Counted from the first letter of the stretch, positions 8,843 through 16,598 are shown. The stretch is 64,000 nucleotides of DNA from Streptomyces barkulensis (GCF_002843305.1 NZ_PGSG01000088.1:108712-172711); one strand, 5' to 3'. Notes: a model not told the origin generated them from the sequence alone. Translations and numbers: made by a program.

Positions 8843-8975
8843 GGGCTCTCCCCGTGACTGGTGGGCGGTCGGCCGGGCCGGCGGGCGCCGGCCCGGCGAT
8901 GACCACTCTCCGCCCTCAAGCGGACTTGAGGTCAAGGCCGTCGGGGCAGGGGCCTCGGGGAGGCAGGGAAGGGCG

Positions 8976-9512
8976 TCAGACCCTGGGGAAGCGGGCCTGG
9001 AGGTCCCAGACCACGGGGTTGTCGCCCAGCCCCTCGTGGATCTCGGTGAGGTCGGCGATCAGGTCGTGCAGGAAGTCGCGGGCCTCGCGGCGCAGCTCGC
9101 CGTGGTTGACGGTCAGCGGCGGCTCGTCGGCGGGCAGCCAGTCGGCTGTGACGTCCACCCAGCCGAAGCGGCGCTCGAAGTGGAGGTTGTCGGCCGACTC
9201 CACGAAGTCCAGTTCGGCGTACTGCGGCTTGGCGGCACGGCTGCCGAGCGGGTCGCGGTCGAGGCGCTCGGCGATGTCGCACAGCGCCCAGGCGAAGTCG
9301 AGCACCGGCACGGTGCCGCGCGCGGTGGACAGCTCCCGGTCCGCCTCGGTGTCCGCGAGGTAGACGTCGCCGCAGAACAGGTCGTGCCGCAGCGCCCGCG
9401 TGTCGGCCGAGCGGTAGTCGGTCTGCGGCGGGTCGGGGAAGCGGCGGGAGAGGGAGTAGCCGATGTCGAGCACGGAAGCGATGGTGGCACGGCGGGGCGC
9501 GCGTGCGCCCAC
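8976..9512 (-). CDS. Conserved hypothetical protein next to GntR regulator
   Basis: This 178-residue protein is not recognised. It begins with GTG at 9512, 15 bases after the stop of the GntR gene, so the two are probably co-transcribed; no clear ribosome site fixes the start and an in-frame GTG near 9473 (VLDIGYSLSRRF) is possible. It is acidic and soluble with no signal peptide. Features include a Trp/Asp-rich stretch RFGWVDVTADWLPADEPPL and a helical C-terminus RREARDFLHDLIADLTEIHEGLGDNPVVWDLQ. Composition and codon use are like the core genome. Small proteins paired with short GntR regulators are common in Streptomyces accessory loci, but I assign no function. Confidence 0.6.
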   Translation of the reverse strand: MGARAPRRATIASVLDIGYSLSRRFPDPPQTDYRSADTRALRHDLFCGDVYLADTEADRELSTARGTVPVLDFAWALCDIAERLDRDPLGSRAAKPQYAELDFVESADNLHFERRFGWVDVTADWLPADEPPLTVNHGELRREARDFLHDLIADLTEIHEGLGDNPVVWDLQARFPRV

Positions 9513-9527
9513 CGGGCGGGGCGGGGG

Positions 9528-9818
9528 CTACTCCCGGCCGTCGCCGGGGCCGGCCTCCTCGGGCTTCTGCTCGACGACGAAGGTGCCCTTGCCGTGCACC
9601 GTGACGATCAGCCCTCGCTCGCGCAGTACCGCCGTGGCGCGTCGAACTGTCATGTAGGCGACGCCGTACTCGTCGGCCAAGGCGCGCTCCGCGGGCAGGC
9701 GCACGCCCGGACGCAGTTCACCCGCCGCGATGCGTGCGGCGATGTGGTCCGCCAGTGCGACATAGACGAGCTGCGGACCCTGCGGGTTGAAGTCGGGTAC
9801 CTGGCTCCGGTCACTCAC
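9528..9818 (-). CDS. Short GntR-family regulator (DNA-binding domain only)
   Basis: The 96-residue product is essentially a single GntR winged helix: LADHIAARIAAGELRPGVRLPAERALADEYGVAYMTVRRATAVLRERGLIVTVHGKGTFV (residues ~20-82, two stretches shown run together here as one domain is continuous). It lacks an effector-binding domain, like the short GntR proteins that accompany Streptomyces integrative elements and small accessory operons. The GTG at 9818 has no Shine-Dalgarno, and TACGTT (complement of 9825-9830) would place transcription start at the GTG itself, so a leaderless message is likely. Three 10-bp direct repeats at 9861-9890 lie just upstream and are its probable autoregulatory operator. 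Confidence 0.88.
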   Translation of the reverse strand: MSDRSQVPDFNPQGPQLVYVALADHIAARIAAGELRPGVRLPAERALADEYGVAYMTVRRATAVLRERGLIVTVHGKGTFVVEQKPEEAGPGDGRE

Positions 9819-9860
9819 ACGGGCAACGTAAAGCAGCGATAACCTGCATAAACGACTGAG

Positions 9861-9890
9861 TAGCTATGTATAGCTCTGTATGGCTTGTAG
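9861..9890. promoter_or_regulatory. Three 10-bp direct repeats, probable GntR operator
   Basis: Units TAGCTATGTA, TAGCTCTGTA and TGGCTTGTAG follow one another without a gap in the space between the divergently oriented GntR gene and the small gene at 9969. A 10-bp period places the units on the same face of the helix. The AT-rich block also offers -10-like elements, so it is probably both promoter and operator. Confidence 0.5.
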
Positions 9891-9968
9891 AGTGAGCCGA
9901 TAGACGGAACCCCCGCGACCGCTGGCACCGGTCCGGGGGCATGGCCAACGCTGAAAAGGAGCGTCGAC

Positions 9969-10347
9969 ATGCAAGACCTTATCCACCGCTGCCTCGACTG
10001 GGTCAGGGCGACGCTCCTGCCGCCCGGGAACGGGCGGCACCGGGCTCAGGCCCTCTCGGCCCGTACGCCCGTCCGCGCGGCGCAGGCGCCGGTCCCGCCG
10101 CCGCCCGGCCGGGCGGCGGCGGGACCGTGTGCGCGTCCGCGTCACCACGCTGGCCGTACCGCTGCCCGCCCTCCTGCGCCGCTGGGCGGCCGAACCGGCC
10201 TACCACGACCCCACGCCCCTGGTCCGCCCCTACGTGGTCGCGTACGAGCAGCAGGAGCGGCGCCGTGCGCTCGCCCTGGCGCTCGACGGCATCGACGTCG
10301 GCCCGCCCGTGATCCACGGTGTACGGGTGGGGGCGGTGGCCCGATGA
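9969..10347 (+). pseudogene. Small conserved Streptomyces protein, apparently frameshifted
   Basis: The start is clear: ATG at 9969 after AAGGAG, giving MQDLIHRCLDWVRATLLPPG, the usual N-terminus of a small protein found beside short GntR regulators. The matching C-terminal half (LVRPYVVAYEQQERRRALAL, then GIDVGPPVIHGVRV) lies in the next frame, from about 10129, and ends at 10347 with a TGA overlapping the ATG of the next gene. Joining the halves needs one indel, most likely in or next to the 36-bp palindrome at 10091-10126. Either the gene is broken or the assembly is wrong there; alternatively the second half starts independently at GTG 10129 with a poor ribosome site. Function unknown. 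Confidence 0.5.
10091..10126. repeat. Perfect 36-bp palindrome inside the frameshifted gene
   Basis: Bases 10091-10108 are the exact reverse complement of 10109-10126, with no spacer. Such a self-complementary all-GC block within a coding region is a likely slippage or sequencing-error site and marks the point where the reading frame changes. Confidence 0.9.
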
Positions 10348-10811
10348 CCGGGCGGCGGACGATGCCCTGCTGCCGCTGCGAACGCCGGTTCGCATCTCTG
10401 TCCTTCAGCGGCGAGGAGTACCGGTCGGTGGCGTGCCGTCCGGGGCAGCACCGCACCTGCCGGGACGACGAGGCGGCCGAGCCGCCCTGCGAGGGCGTGA
10501 CCCTGCTGCGCTGCTCCTGCCCCTGTCACGCGCGGGAGCCCGTAGGACGCGGAGGGCGCCCGGCACCGCGCATCGCGGTGCCGGGCGCCCTCGCAAGGCG
10601 TCAGGCGATGCGCACCTGCGTGTCACCGAAGTCGGCGACCAGTTCCAGACGCCCGCCCAGGGCCTCCACGTACGAGCGGAGAGTCGCGATCTCGGTCGCG
10701 TCGATCTCACCGTTCTCGATCTGCGACACCCGGGGCTGGCGCACTCCCATCGCGGCCGCCACGTCGGCCTGGCGCAGCGCACGCTCCTTCCGGACCTGGG
10801 CGAGGCGATAG
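10344..10811 (+). CDS. Cys/His-rich small protein with a probably displaced 3' end
   Basis: The ATG at 10344 overlaps the preceding TGA (ATGA), implying coupled translation. The first ~65 residues look genuine: pairs CCRC, C-x-P-G-Q-H-x-T-C and CSCPCH suggest a small zinc-binding fold. After residue ~70 the frame runs through a terminator hairpin and then antisense to the antitoxin gene, with composition typical of a shadow frame. The natural stop therefore seems to have been lost where the repeat copy at 10551 begins. I read the true protein as about 70 residues with a non-native tail. Function unknown; association with GntR-linked small genes is the only context. Confidence 0.45.
   Translation: MTGRRTMPCCRCERRFASLSFSGEEYRSVACRPGQHRTCRDDEAAEPPCEGVTLLRCSCPCHAREPVGRGGRPAPRIAVPGALARRQAMRTCVSPKSATSSRRPPRASTYERRVAISVASISPFSICDTRGWRTPIAAATSAWRSARSFRTWARR
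10551..10605. repeat. Duplicated terminator, copy 1 (antitoxin side)
   Basis: This 55-base block matches 11374-11428 at 51 positions and in the same orientation. It contains a perfect 19-bp stem (10552-10570 with 10574-10592) with a three-base loop. The antitoxin stop codon (10601-10603) lies inside its distal end. Confidence 0.9.
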
Positions 10812-10903
10812 GCGCGGGCCTCCGACGCCATGGCCCGGCGCCGTTCGGTGACGCGGGTCTCGTCGGTGACGACCCCGGGCCGGACGTCCTTCCAACTCTT
10901 CAT
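10601..10903 (-). CDS. XRE/HigA-like antitoxin
   Basis: The ATG at 10903 (MKSWKDVRPG, preceded by AAGGGA) gives a 100-residue protein; longer in-frame starts add unrelated residues. Residues ~45-95 form a HTH_3/XRE domain: LAQVRKERALRQADVAAAMG then QPRVSQIENGEIDATEIATL. The short acidic C-terminus (LELVADFGDTQVRIA) matches HigA-type antitoxins. It follows the toxin gene by 41 bases on the same strand, the toxin-first order typical of higBA. It should neutralise the toxin and repress the operon. Its stop codon lies within a copied terminator, which suggests it was inserted as a unit. Confidence 0.88.
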   Translation of the reverse strand: MKSWKDVRPGVVTDETRVTERRRAMASEARAYRLAQVRKERALRQADVAAAMGVRQPRVSQIENGEIDATEIATLRSYVEALGGRLELVADFGDTQVRIA

Positions 10904-10944
10904 GGCATTCCCTTGGGGTGTGGTGTCGCTCCGTACACCGAACG

Positions 10945-11322
10945 TCAATCGTCGGCTCTTCGGGCGTCGAGCTTCTCCAGGTGCTGTGCGTAGCGCTTCT
11001 CCGCGACCTTGAGGTTGTCCCTGTACCACTGGGTCCACTGCCCCGACTTGTCGCCCGCGACGAGTAGCACGGCCTGCTGGACCGGATCGAACACGAACAG
11101 AATGCGGTACTCGGCGCCGACGGAGGTACGGGGGCGGAGCTCCTTCATGTTGTGGTAGGCCGAGCCCTTGATGCGATCGACAAAGGGTCTGCCGAGGGTC
11201 GGGCCGTGCTCTTCGAGAAGGTCGATCGCGGCAACCACGTCATCGGCCTCGGCGGGGTTCGTCTCCGCTAACTCCAGGAGCCAAAGCTCCACCTCCTCCA
11301 CCAGGAGGATTTCCCAGCTCAC
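10945..11322 (-). CDS. RelE/HigB-family toxin
   Basis: The 125-residue product reads as a RelE/ParE-superfamily mRNA interferase of the HigB type (phage-derived Gp49-like): an N-terminal helical part (EVELWLLELAETNPAEADDVVAAIDLLEEHGP), DRIKGSAYHNMKELRPR, then a strand EYRILFVFDPVQQAVLLVAGDKSGQW and a basic C-terminus. It would cleave ribosome-bound mRNA and is paired with the XRE antitoxin downstream. The GTG at 11322 has no ribosome site; CATAAT (complement of 11329-11334) would start transcription at the GTG, so the message is probably leaderless. Conserved Lys/Arg residues of the active face are present, so it appears intact. Confidence 0.88.
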   Translation of the reverse strand: MSWEILLVEEVELWLLELAETNPAEADDVVAAIDLLEEHGPTLGRPFVDRIKGSAYHNMKELRPRTSVGAEYRILFVFDPVQQAVLLVAGDKSGQWTQWYRDNLKVAEKRYAQHLEKLDARRADD

Positions 11323-11373
11323 GCCTGGATTATGCCTTCAAGCTTATATTTGGGCAACTCTCCGAAGAAGCAC

Positions 11374-11428
11374 GGAGGGCGCCCGGCGCCGCGATGCGCG
11401 GTGCCGGGCGCCCTCGCAAGGCGTCAGG
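11374..11428. repeat. Duplicated terminator, copy 2 (TerD gene)
   Basis: A 55-base block, 51 of 55 identical to 10551-10605. It ends 4 bases before the TerD stop complement, so it is the natural terminator of the TerD gene; its stem-loop faces that gene. The pair brackets the toxin-antitoxin genes as direct repeats. Confidence 0.9.
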
Positions 11429-11431
11429 AGG

Positions 11432-12007
11432 TCAGACGTTGACGCCGAAGTCCTTGGCGATGCCGACCAGACCGGAGGCGTAGCCCTGGCCGACCGCGCG
11501 GAACTTCCACTCCGCGCCGTGGCGGTACAGCTCGCCGAAGACCATGGCGGTCTCGGTGGCGGCGTCCTCGCTCAGGTCGTAGCGGGCGATCTCGGTGCCG
11601 CCGGCCTGGTTGAGGATGCGGATGTAGGCGTTGCGGACCTGGCCGAAGTTCTGGCTGCGGCTCTCGGCGTCGTAGATGGAGACCGGGAAGACGATCTTGT
11701 CGATGTCGGCGGGCAGCGCCGCGAGGTTGACGTTGATCTGCTCGTCGTCACCCTCGCCCTCACCGGTGCGGTTGTCACCGGTGTGGACGATCGCCTGGTC
11801 CGGGGTGGCCTTGTTGTTGAAGAAGACGAAGTGCTGGTCCGAGTAGACCTGACCGTTCGCGTTGACCGCGATGGCGCTGGCGTCGAGGTCGAAGTCGGTG
11901 CCGGTGGTCGTACGGACGTCCCAGCCGAGGCCGACCGTCACGGCGGTCAGGCCGGGGGCCTCCTTGGTGAGCGAGACGTTGCCGCCCTTGGACAGGCTTA
12001 CAGCCAT
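11432..12007 (-). CDS. TerD-family stress protein
   Basis: The ATG at 12007 begins MAVSLSKGGNVSL, the canonical TerD/CABP N-terminus, with AAGGGC upstream. The 191-residue product is full length and has the characteristic calcium-binding loops (GWDVRTTTGTDFDLDASAI; GDNRTGEGEGDDEQINVNL) and a C-terminal motif EWKFRAVGQGYASGLVGIAKDFGV. TerD proteins are cytosolic, bind Ca and are linked to tellurite resistance and to Ca-dependent development in Streptomyces. It is a single-gene unit with its own terminator. The other ter genes are not in the window. Family assignment is secure; physiological role is by analogy. Confidence 0.95.
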   Translation of the reverse strand: MAVSLSKGGNVSLTKEAPGLTAVTVGLGWDVRTTTGTDFDLDASAIAVNANGQVYSDQHFVFFNNKATPDQAIVHTGDNRTGEGEGDDEQINVNLAALPADIDKIVFPVSIYDAESRSQNFGQVRNAYIRILNQAGGTEIARYDLSEDAATETAMVFGELYRHGAEWKFRAVGQGYASGLVGIAKDFGVNV

Positions 12008-12217
12008 GGGGATGCCCTTCTGTGGTGTTTCCGTGCTGGCCCTTACTGGTCCATTTCCTACCCTCTCCAACGCCGACGGTGGGGGACCGGGTTCCATGTT
12101 TCTTTGCTTTCTTTACCTTCCTCGCCGGTGAGGTGGCCGGGAAGGGGACCCGGAGGGGAGCAGGAGGGCGGGGAAAACGCCGTGACGGCGGGCCCGGATG
12201 GCGGGATCATGGGAGCC

Positions 12218-12646
12218 ATGTCCGGGCCCTATCTCATCCGTGGCTCGGTCTCCCTGCCGGAGGCCGAGCTGAACTGGCGTTTCTCGCGCTCGTCCGGGCC
12301 TGGCGGCCAGCACGTCAACACCAGCGACAGCCGGGTCGAGCTCCGCTTCGACCTCGCGCGCACCGAGGCACTGCCCGAGGTGTGGAAGGAGCGGGCCCTG
12401 GAGCGGCTGGCCGGTCGGCTGGTGGACGGAGTCCTGGTCGTACGGGCCGCCGAGCACCGCTCCCAGTGGCGCAACCGCGAGACCGCGGCCGTACGCATGG
12501 CCGCGGTGCTGGCGGAGGCGACCGCACCGCCGCCGCGCCCGCGCAAGAAGGGCAAGATCCCGCGCGGGATCAACGAGCGGCGGCTGCGGAACAAGAAGCA
12601 CCGCTCCGACGTCAAGCGCGGCCGCTCCGGCCGCGACTGGGGGTAG
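12218..12646 (+). CDS. arfB: ArfB-type ribosome-rescue peptidyl-tRNA hydrolase
   Basis: The ATG at 12218 gives a 142-residue protein of the YaeJ/ArfB family. The catalytic GGQ sits in SSGPGGQHVNTSDSRVELRF (residues ~25-44), and the Lys/Arg-rich C-terminal tail (RPRKKGKIPRGINERRLRNKKHRSD) is the part that enters the empty mRNA channel of stalled ribosomes. Domain 2 and the codon-recognition parts of class I release factors are missing, as expected. It releases peptides from non-stop ribosomes without a stop codon. The nearest upstream GGGAG is only two bases from the ATG, so the start relies on homology. It converges on the mycosin gene. Confidence 0.93.
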   Translation: MSGPYLIRGSVSLPEAELNWRFSRSSGPGGQHVNTSDSRVELRFDLARTEALPEVWKERALERLAGRLVDGVLVVRAAEHRSQWRNRETAAVRMAAVLAEATAPPPRPRKKGKIPRGINERRLRNKKHRSDVKRGRSGRDWG

Positions 12647-12676
12647 GCCGGCCGGGCCGGCCCACCCCCTCGTTCC

Positions 12677-13906
12677 TCAGTACCGGGGCTGTGCCGGTGT
12701 CCGTCGCCGGAAGGCTATGGCGGTGACGACCGCGGTGACGGCGACGAGCACTGCGGCTCCGATGCCGATGGCCGTCCAGGGCGGCCCGCTGTCGCCGGTG
12801 TCCTCCTGTGCGGCGACCTGCTCGTCGTCCTGCTCCTGCGCCTTGCCGGGCTTGGCGGTGGGCGGTCCCTCGTTCTTGCCGTCGGCCTCTCCGTCCTCGG
12901 GGGAGGGGGACTTGGAGGCTTCGAGGGAGGCGTAGTACTTGGAGAAGATCGGGCTCACATCCGCCGGCCCGGGGTCGCCGTCGCCGTCGACCAGGACCTG
13001 TGCGGGTCTGACGATGCCGTGCCCGAGGTACATGCTGGGCTCCTCGCCCCGCTGTGACATCCCCGTCGTCTCGACCATCACACGCAGGACCTGGTGGTTG
13101 GTCCAGTCGGGGTGCTCAGCCCAGATGAGCGCGGCCGACGCGGACGCGATGGCGGACGCCACACTCGTACCGCCGGGATCGCCAGGAGCGGAGAGAACCA
13201 GGTAGGGGCCGTAGTTGGAGAAGTCGGCCACCGTGCCGGTCTCGTCGACCGCGCCTACGGCGACGACGCCCGGCATCGACGCGGGATAGTGCCTCTCGGT
13301 CCGTTGGCCGTCATTCCCTGCGGAGGCGAAGACGAGCTTGCCGCGCTCATTGGCTTCGTCGATCGCGTCCTGCAGTTCGTCATAGGTTTCGTTGTCCAGG
13401 CTGCCGACGCTCTGTGAGATGTTGATGACCTTGGCGTCGCTTCGTGCCGCATACCGGATCGCTTTGACGAGCGTCTTGTCCCAGCTGGTGATGAACTCGT
13501 CCTTGACGCCTGTCCGCACGGGGAGGATTTCTGCGTCGGGCGCCAAGCCCCGAAGGCTGTTTCCTGCTCCAGACCCGGCGATGAGGGCAGCCACCTCTGT
13601 CCCGTGGCCGTCTGTGTCCTCGTGGGCGTCAGGCCCCTTTGAGGTGAAGCTCTTCCCCGGCAACAGTCGGCCTTCCAAACCGGGGATGGGCTTTACTCCG
13701 GTGTCCAGGACAGCGACCGTCACGCCCTTGCCTTTGCTGACTTTCCACAGCCCTGAGGCGTTCATGGCGTCGAGATACCACTGCTGGTCCGGCCTGATGT
13801 CCGCAAAGGCGGGAGGCGCGAACAGCCCCAGAGGCATGAGCATGGCCGTGAGCAGGCCGAGCAGGGTCAGTGCTCGTCTCTGTAGGGGGAGGGCATGGGA
13901 TCGCAT
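12677..13906 (-). CDS. Mycosin-like membrane-anchored subtilase (type VII secretion)
   Basis: The ATG at 13906 (MRSHALPLQRR) is chosen because a signal peptide follows directly (residues 1-35, ending PAFA). The 409-residue protein has the mycosin start DIRPDQQWYLDAM, then the S8 catalytic triad: Asp68 in VAVLDTGV, His101 in DGHGTEVA and Ser248 in GGTSVASA. A Pro/Glu/Lys linker (residues 325-372) leads to a single transmembrane helix (378-399) and short basic tail. Mycosins are essential proteases of type VII secretion systems and clip secreted substrates outside the membrane. It is the last gene of a three-gene operon whose first two products are secretion substrates. All catalytic residues are present. 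Confidence 0.92.
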   Translation of the reverse strand: MRSHALPLQRRALTLLGLLTAMLMPLGLFAPPAFADIRPDQQWYLDAMNASGLWKVSKGKGVTVAVLDTGVKPIPGLEGRLLPGKSFTSKGPDAHEDTDGHGTEVAALIAGSGAGNSLRGLAPDAEILPVRTGVKDEFITSWDKTLVKAIRYAARSDAKVINISQSVGSLDNETYDELQDAIDEANERGKLVFASAGNDGQRTERHYPASMPGVVAVGAVDETGTVADFSNYGPYLVLSAPGDPGGTSVASAIASASAALIWAEHPDWTNHQVLRVMVETTGMSQRGEEPSMYLGHGIVRPAQVLVDGDGDPGPADVSPIFSKYYASLEASKSPSPEDGEADGKNEGPPTAKPGKAQEQDDEQVAAQEDTGDSGPPWTAIGIGAAVLVAVTAVVTAIAFRRRTPAQPRY

Positions 13907-13928
13907 GGGACAGTGCACTTCCTCGGAT

Positions 13929-15242
13929 TTAGTCGATGACCGGCGGCACCACGTCCCGCCGCCCTGCCCAGGTCTCCTCGTCCTCGGCCAGGTAGTCGGG
14001 ACGATCCTGCCCACGCCGCCGGTTCTCCGACGGCGAATTCGTGCCAGTCGGCCGCCCTGTCACGCCCGGGGTGGTGTTTCCCCGGACAAGCCCGGTGCCG
14101 CCTGGTGTGAAACTGGCGCTTCTGGAGCCACTTCCCGTACGGGACGCTCCCGCCGGACTACCTGTCGATGGACTAAAAGGACGCCCAGGGGGCATGCCCC
14201 TGCCCGTCGAGGCTCCGCCTCCAGCGGCACCCGCACCCGGGTAACCACCCGTGGGGCGGCCCATGGGAGCACGGTCGCCGGCGACGGTTCCGCGTGGAGT
14301 TCCGGTTCCGGGCGCGGGGTTGCCCGCGTGGCGAGGTGTGCCGCCCATGATGCCGTCCTTTACCGAACCTCGTGGCGAAAGGCTGCCTCCGCCGCTGCCG
14401 ACCGATGGTCTGACGCCGTTGGGGGCGCGGCCCGTCTGCTGGACCGGCCCGGTGGATGGCATCGGAGCCACCGGAGGAGAGGGCGGACTGGCGGATTGCT
14501 GAGAGGGCATGGGCGTTACGGTCTGCGGCCGCTGCTCAGCCACGGGAAGAGGGGTGACGGAGTCGAGTTTCGTATTCGTGGGGCGGTCGAACACGGGAGT
14601 GGAACGTTCAGCGGTGGGGGAGGGGGAACGTCCCTCCGTGCCGCCCTGGCCGGTTGCCGGTCTGTCGGAGCTAGTGCCTTGTTCCCGATACACCGTTGAG
14701 CTGCTACCCGATGCCGCCCCCGGCGTACTGTTGCTGGAACCCTCGTGCTGTTTGCCGTCAGGCAGCGGCTTGAAGTCCGGCTCCTCCGCGGCGCGGAGTG
14801 CTTCCCCGGTCGTCCTGTAGTACGACGACAGCCGGTTGAGCTGGTTGATCGCCTCCTGGCGCTTGCTCTCCTCGCTCTCCAGGCGGGCCTTTTCCTTCTC
14901 CGGATCGGCGTAGCACATCAACTCGGGCTCGGGGATGGCGGCCTTGGCCTCGGTCAGGGCCTGGCCCGCGTTGACCATGTGATGCCCGAGCGTGCGGACG
15001 TACGCGGCGAACCGCATGGACTCCAGGGCGAACTGACGCCCCCACTCGCGGAAGGCGTCGCCGCCCTCGCCGTCCCATTCCACGCGGTCGATGTAGGTGC
15101 GCAGTTCGCTGCCGATGCCGTCCATGTCGGAGCCGGCCTTGCCGAGGGCCTGACCGCGCGAGGTGAGCAGGCCGGGGTCGGCCTTCGTGACCATCGCGTT
15201 GAGCGCGGCGAGTGACTTGCCCTCGAACTCTCCCGTAGCCAT
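13929..15242 (-). CDS. WXG-type protein with long Pro/Gly/Ser-rich tail (type VII substrate)
   Basis: The 437-residue protein has an N-terminal helical WXG100-like domain (residues 1-150): TYIDRVEWDGEGGDAFREWG supplies the W-x-G turn, followed by a long second helix. Residues 165-405 are low-complexity Pro/Ser/Thr/Gly. The extreme C-terminus RPDYLAEDEETWAGRR plus VPPVID resembles a tail conserved in Streptomyces type VII substrates and carries a Y-x-x-x-D/E secretion-type signal. It lies between a small helical partner (gap 11 bases) and the mycosin gene (gap 22), so the three form one operon. I expect it to be exported or surface-exposed; its target is unknown. Confidence 0.8.
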   Translation of the reverse strand: MATGEFEGKSLAALNAMVTKADPGLLTSRGQALGKAGSDMDGIGSELRTYIDRVEWDGEGGDAFREWGRQFALESMRFAAYVRTLGHHMVNAGQALTEAKAAIPEPELMCYADPEKEKARLESEESKRQEAINQLNRLSSYYRTTGEALRAAEEPDFKPLPDGKQHEGSSNSTPGAASGSSSTVYREQGTSSDRPATGQGGTEGRSPSPTAERSTPVFDRPTNTKLDSVTPLPVAEQRPQTVTPMPSQQSASPPSPPVAPMPSTGPVQQTGRAPNGVRPSVGSGGGSLSPRGSVKDGIMGGTPRHAGNPAPGTGTPRGTVAGDRAPMGRPTGGYPGAGAAGGGASTGRGMPPGRPFSPSTGSPAGASRTGSGSRSASFTPGGTGLVRGNTTPGVTGRPTGTNSPSENRRRGQDRPDYLAEDEETWAGRRDVVPPVID

Positions 15243-15253
15243 TCCTGCCCCCC

Positions 15254-15712
15254 TCAGTCGAAGTCCGTGTCCGCGTCGAGGGCCTTCCTGTTGCCTTCGG
15301 AGGAGGCGTCCTTGCCCTCCTCCGAGTCACCCTGCCGACTTGCCGACCAGTGCTCGTCCACCTGCGTCTGGATGGCCTGGAAGCGCTGTCGCCGTTCCGC
15401 CTCGACGTTGCCGTAGCCCTTGTCCACGATCTCGGTGGCGATCCCCAGCGCCTCCAACTGCTCGCCGAACAGCCGGGAGAGGGCTTCCAGGCGCGTGTGC
15501 ACCTTCTCATAGAGGGCTGACAGATCCTCCGCCGCGCTGAAGCCCGTGCCGTACGCGTCCGGGGTGACGGTCTGTTCGCCGATCTGTTTGTGGGACGCGG
15601 GGGACTTCCCCAGCTCGCCCAGGAGTTCGTCGATGCGGCCCTTGAAGGCGGTGAGTGTCTCGGCCTGGTAGTTCAGGCTCTTGCCACCGCCGAAGTCACG
15701 TTCGCCCGTCAC
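15254..15712 (-). CDS. Small helical protein, putative type VII secretion partner
   Basis: This 152-residue protein opens the operon. It is mostly alpha-helical, with an N-terminal part LNYQAETLTAFKGRIDELLG, a loop with VTPDAYGTGFSAAEDL, and a long helix EALSRLFGEQLEALGIATEIV. The acidic tail ends ALDADTDFD. The helix-turn-helix layout and size are those of EspC/WXG100-like partners that pair with longer substrates, and the following gene encodes such a substrate. There is no classical W-x-G, so it may be an ESX-like chaperone or co-substrate. The GTG/ATG at 15712 follows a 130-base non-coding stretch that should hold the promoter. Confidence 0.7.
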   Translation of the reverse strand: MTGERDFGGGKSLNYQAETLTAFKGRIDELLGELGKSPASHKQIGEQTVTPDAYGTGFSAAEDLSALYEKVHTRLEALSRLFGEQLEALGIATEIVDKGYGNVEAERRQRFQAIQTQVDEHWSASRQGDSEEGKDASSEGNRKALDADTDFD

Positions 15713-15839
15713 GCCGTGCCCCCGTCCCCCGATTAGTCGCCACGCTGTGCCAAGGTCGTGTCACGTCAGTGTAGTCAGCAGACGATCCGGCCCGTCGGGG
15801 GCTGTGGACGACGGGCGCGTTTTCCGGCCGGGGCGGTCG

Positions 15840-16403
15840 TTATGACAGGTGGCGGTAGCGTCCGCGGAAGTACGTCAGTGGCCTGCCCTCCGAGGACGGC
15901 AGCGAGGTGGCCAGTACCCGGCCGATCACCAGCGTGTGGTCGCCCGCGCCCACCCGCTGCTCGGTGCGGCACTCCACCGTCGCCAGCGCGCCGTCGGCGA
16001 GGGGGGCGCCGGAGGCCTCGCCGCGGGTACAGGGCATGTCCTGGAAGAGCAGGCGGTCGCTGACCCTGCCGCGCATGGAGAAGCGGCCCGCGATGTGGCG
16101 CTGGCCCTCCGCGAGCAGGGAGGCGGCCCACAGGGGCTGCCGTTCCAGCAGCTCGTCCATTCGGGAGCCCTCGCGCACGCTGACCAGTACCAGCGGCGGG
16201 TCCAGGGAGACGGAGAGGAAGGAGGTCGCGGTCATGCCCACGTCCTCGCCGCGCGGCCCGTCCTCCGGGTCGTGCGCCGTCACCAGTACCACGCCCGCGG
16301 CCAGCCGTGCCAGGGCCGCGCGGAACTCCTCCTCGCCCACCCCCTCAGGATGCGGGAGGCCCGAGGTGCGGCGCGAGGGCGAAGTGGGGGCGTTCCGGGA
16401 CAT
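15840..16403 (-). CDS. Flavin reductase-like FMN-binding protein
   Basis: The ATG at 16403 (MSRNAPTSPSRR) gives 187 residues; the frame extends farther upstream but the extra 74 residues look non-coding. The core matches the flavin reductase split-barrel: FRAALARLAAGVVLVTA, GMTATSFLSVSLDPPLVLVSV, PLWAASLLAEGQRHIA and DHTLVIGRVL. These proteins reduce FMN/FAD with NAD(P)H, usually as the reductase component of a two-component monooxygenase. No monooxygenase is adjacent; the divergent neighbour is the diguanylate cyclase. The ribosome site is weak, so the exact start is uncertain. Confidence 0.88.
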   Translation of the reverse strand: MSRNAPTSPSRRTSGLPHPEGVGEEEFRAALARLAAGVVLVTAHDPEDGPRGEDVGMTATSFLSVSLDPPLVLVSVREGSRMDELLERQPLWAASLLAEGQRHIAGRFSMRGRVSDRLLFQDMPCTRGEASGAPLADGALATVECRTEQRVGAGDHTLVIGRVLATSLPSSEGRPLTYFRGRYRHLS

Positions 16404-16598
16404 CTGTTGCTGTGGTGTCGGGTGCACACCCCGCACGCTAGACGCTGCTCCGGGAGGCCGCATCGGCCCCCGGGACCAGAGCGGACCTAGGTACATCGGC
16501 TGAATGATCCGCAGGTCAGGACCGGAATTTGCGTTCGGTACGGGTGTGGTGCGGATCGGAGCGCTCCCATGCGGCGCAGTCGCGCACCCACGCTCTGT

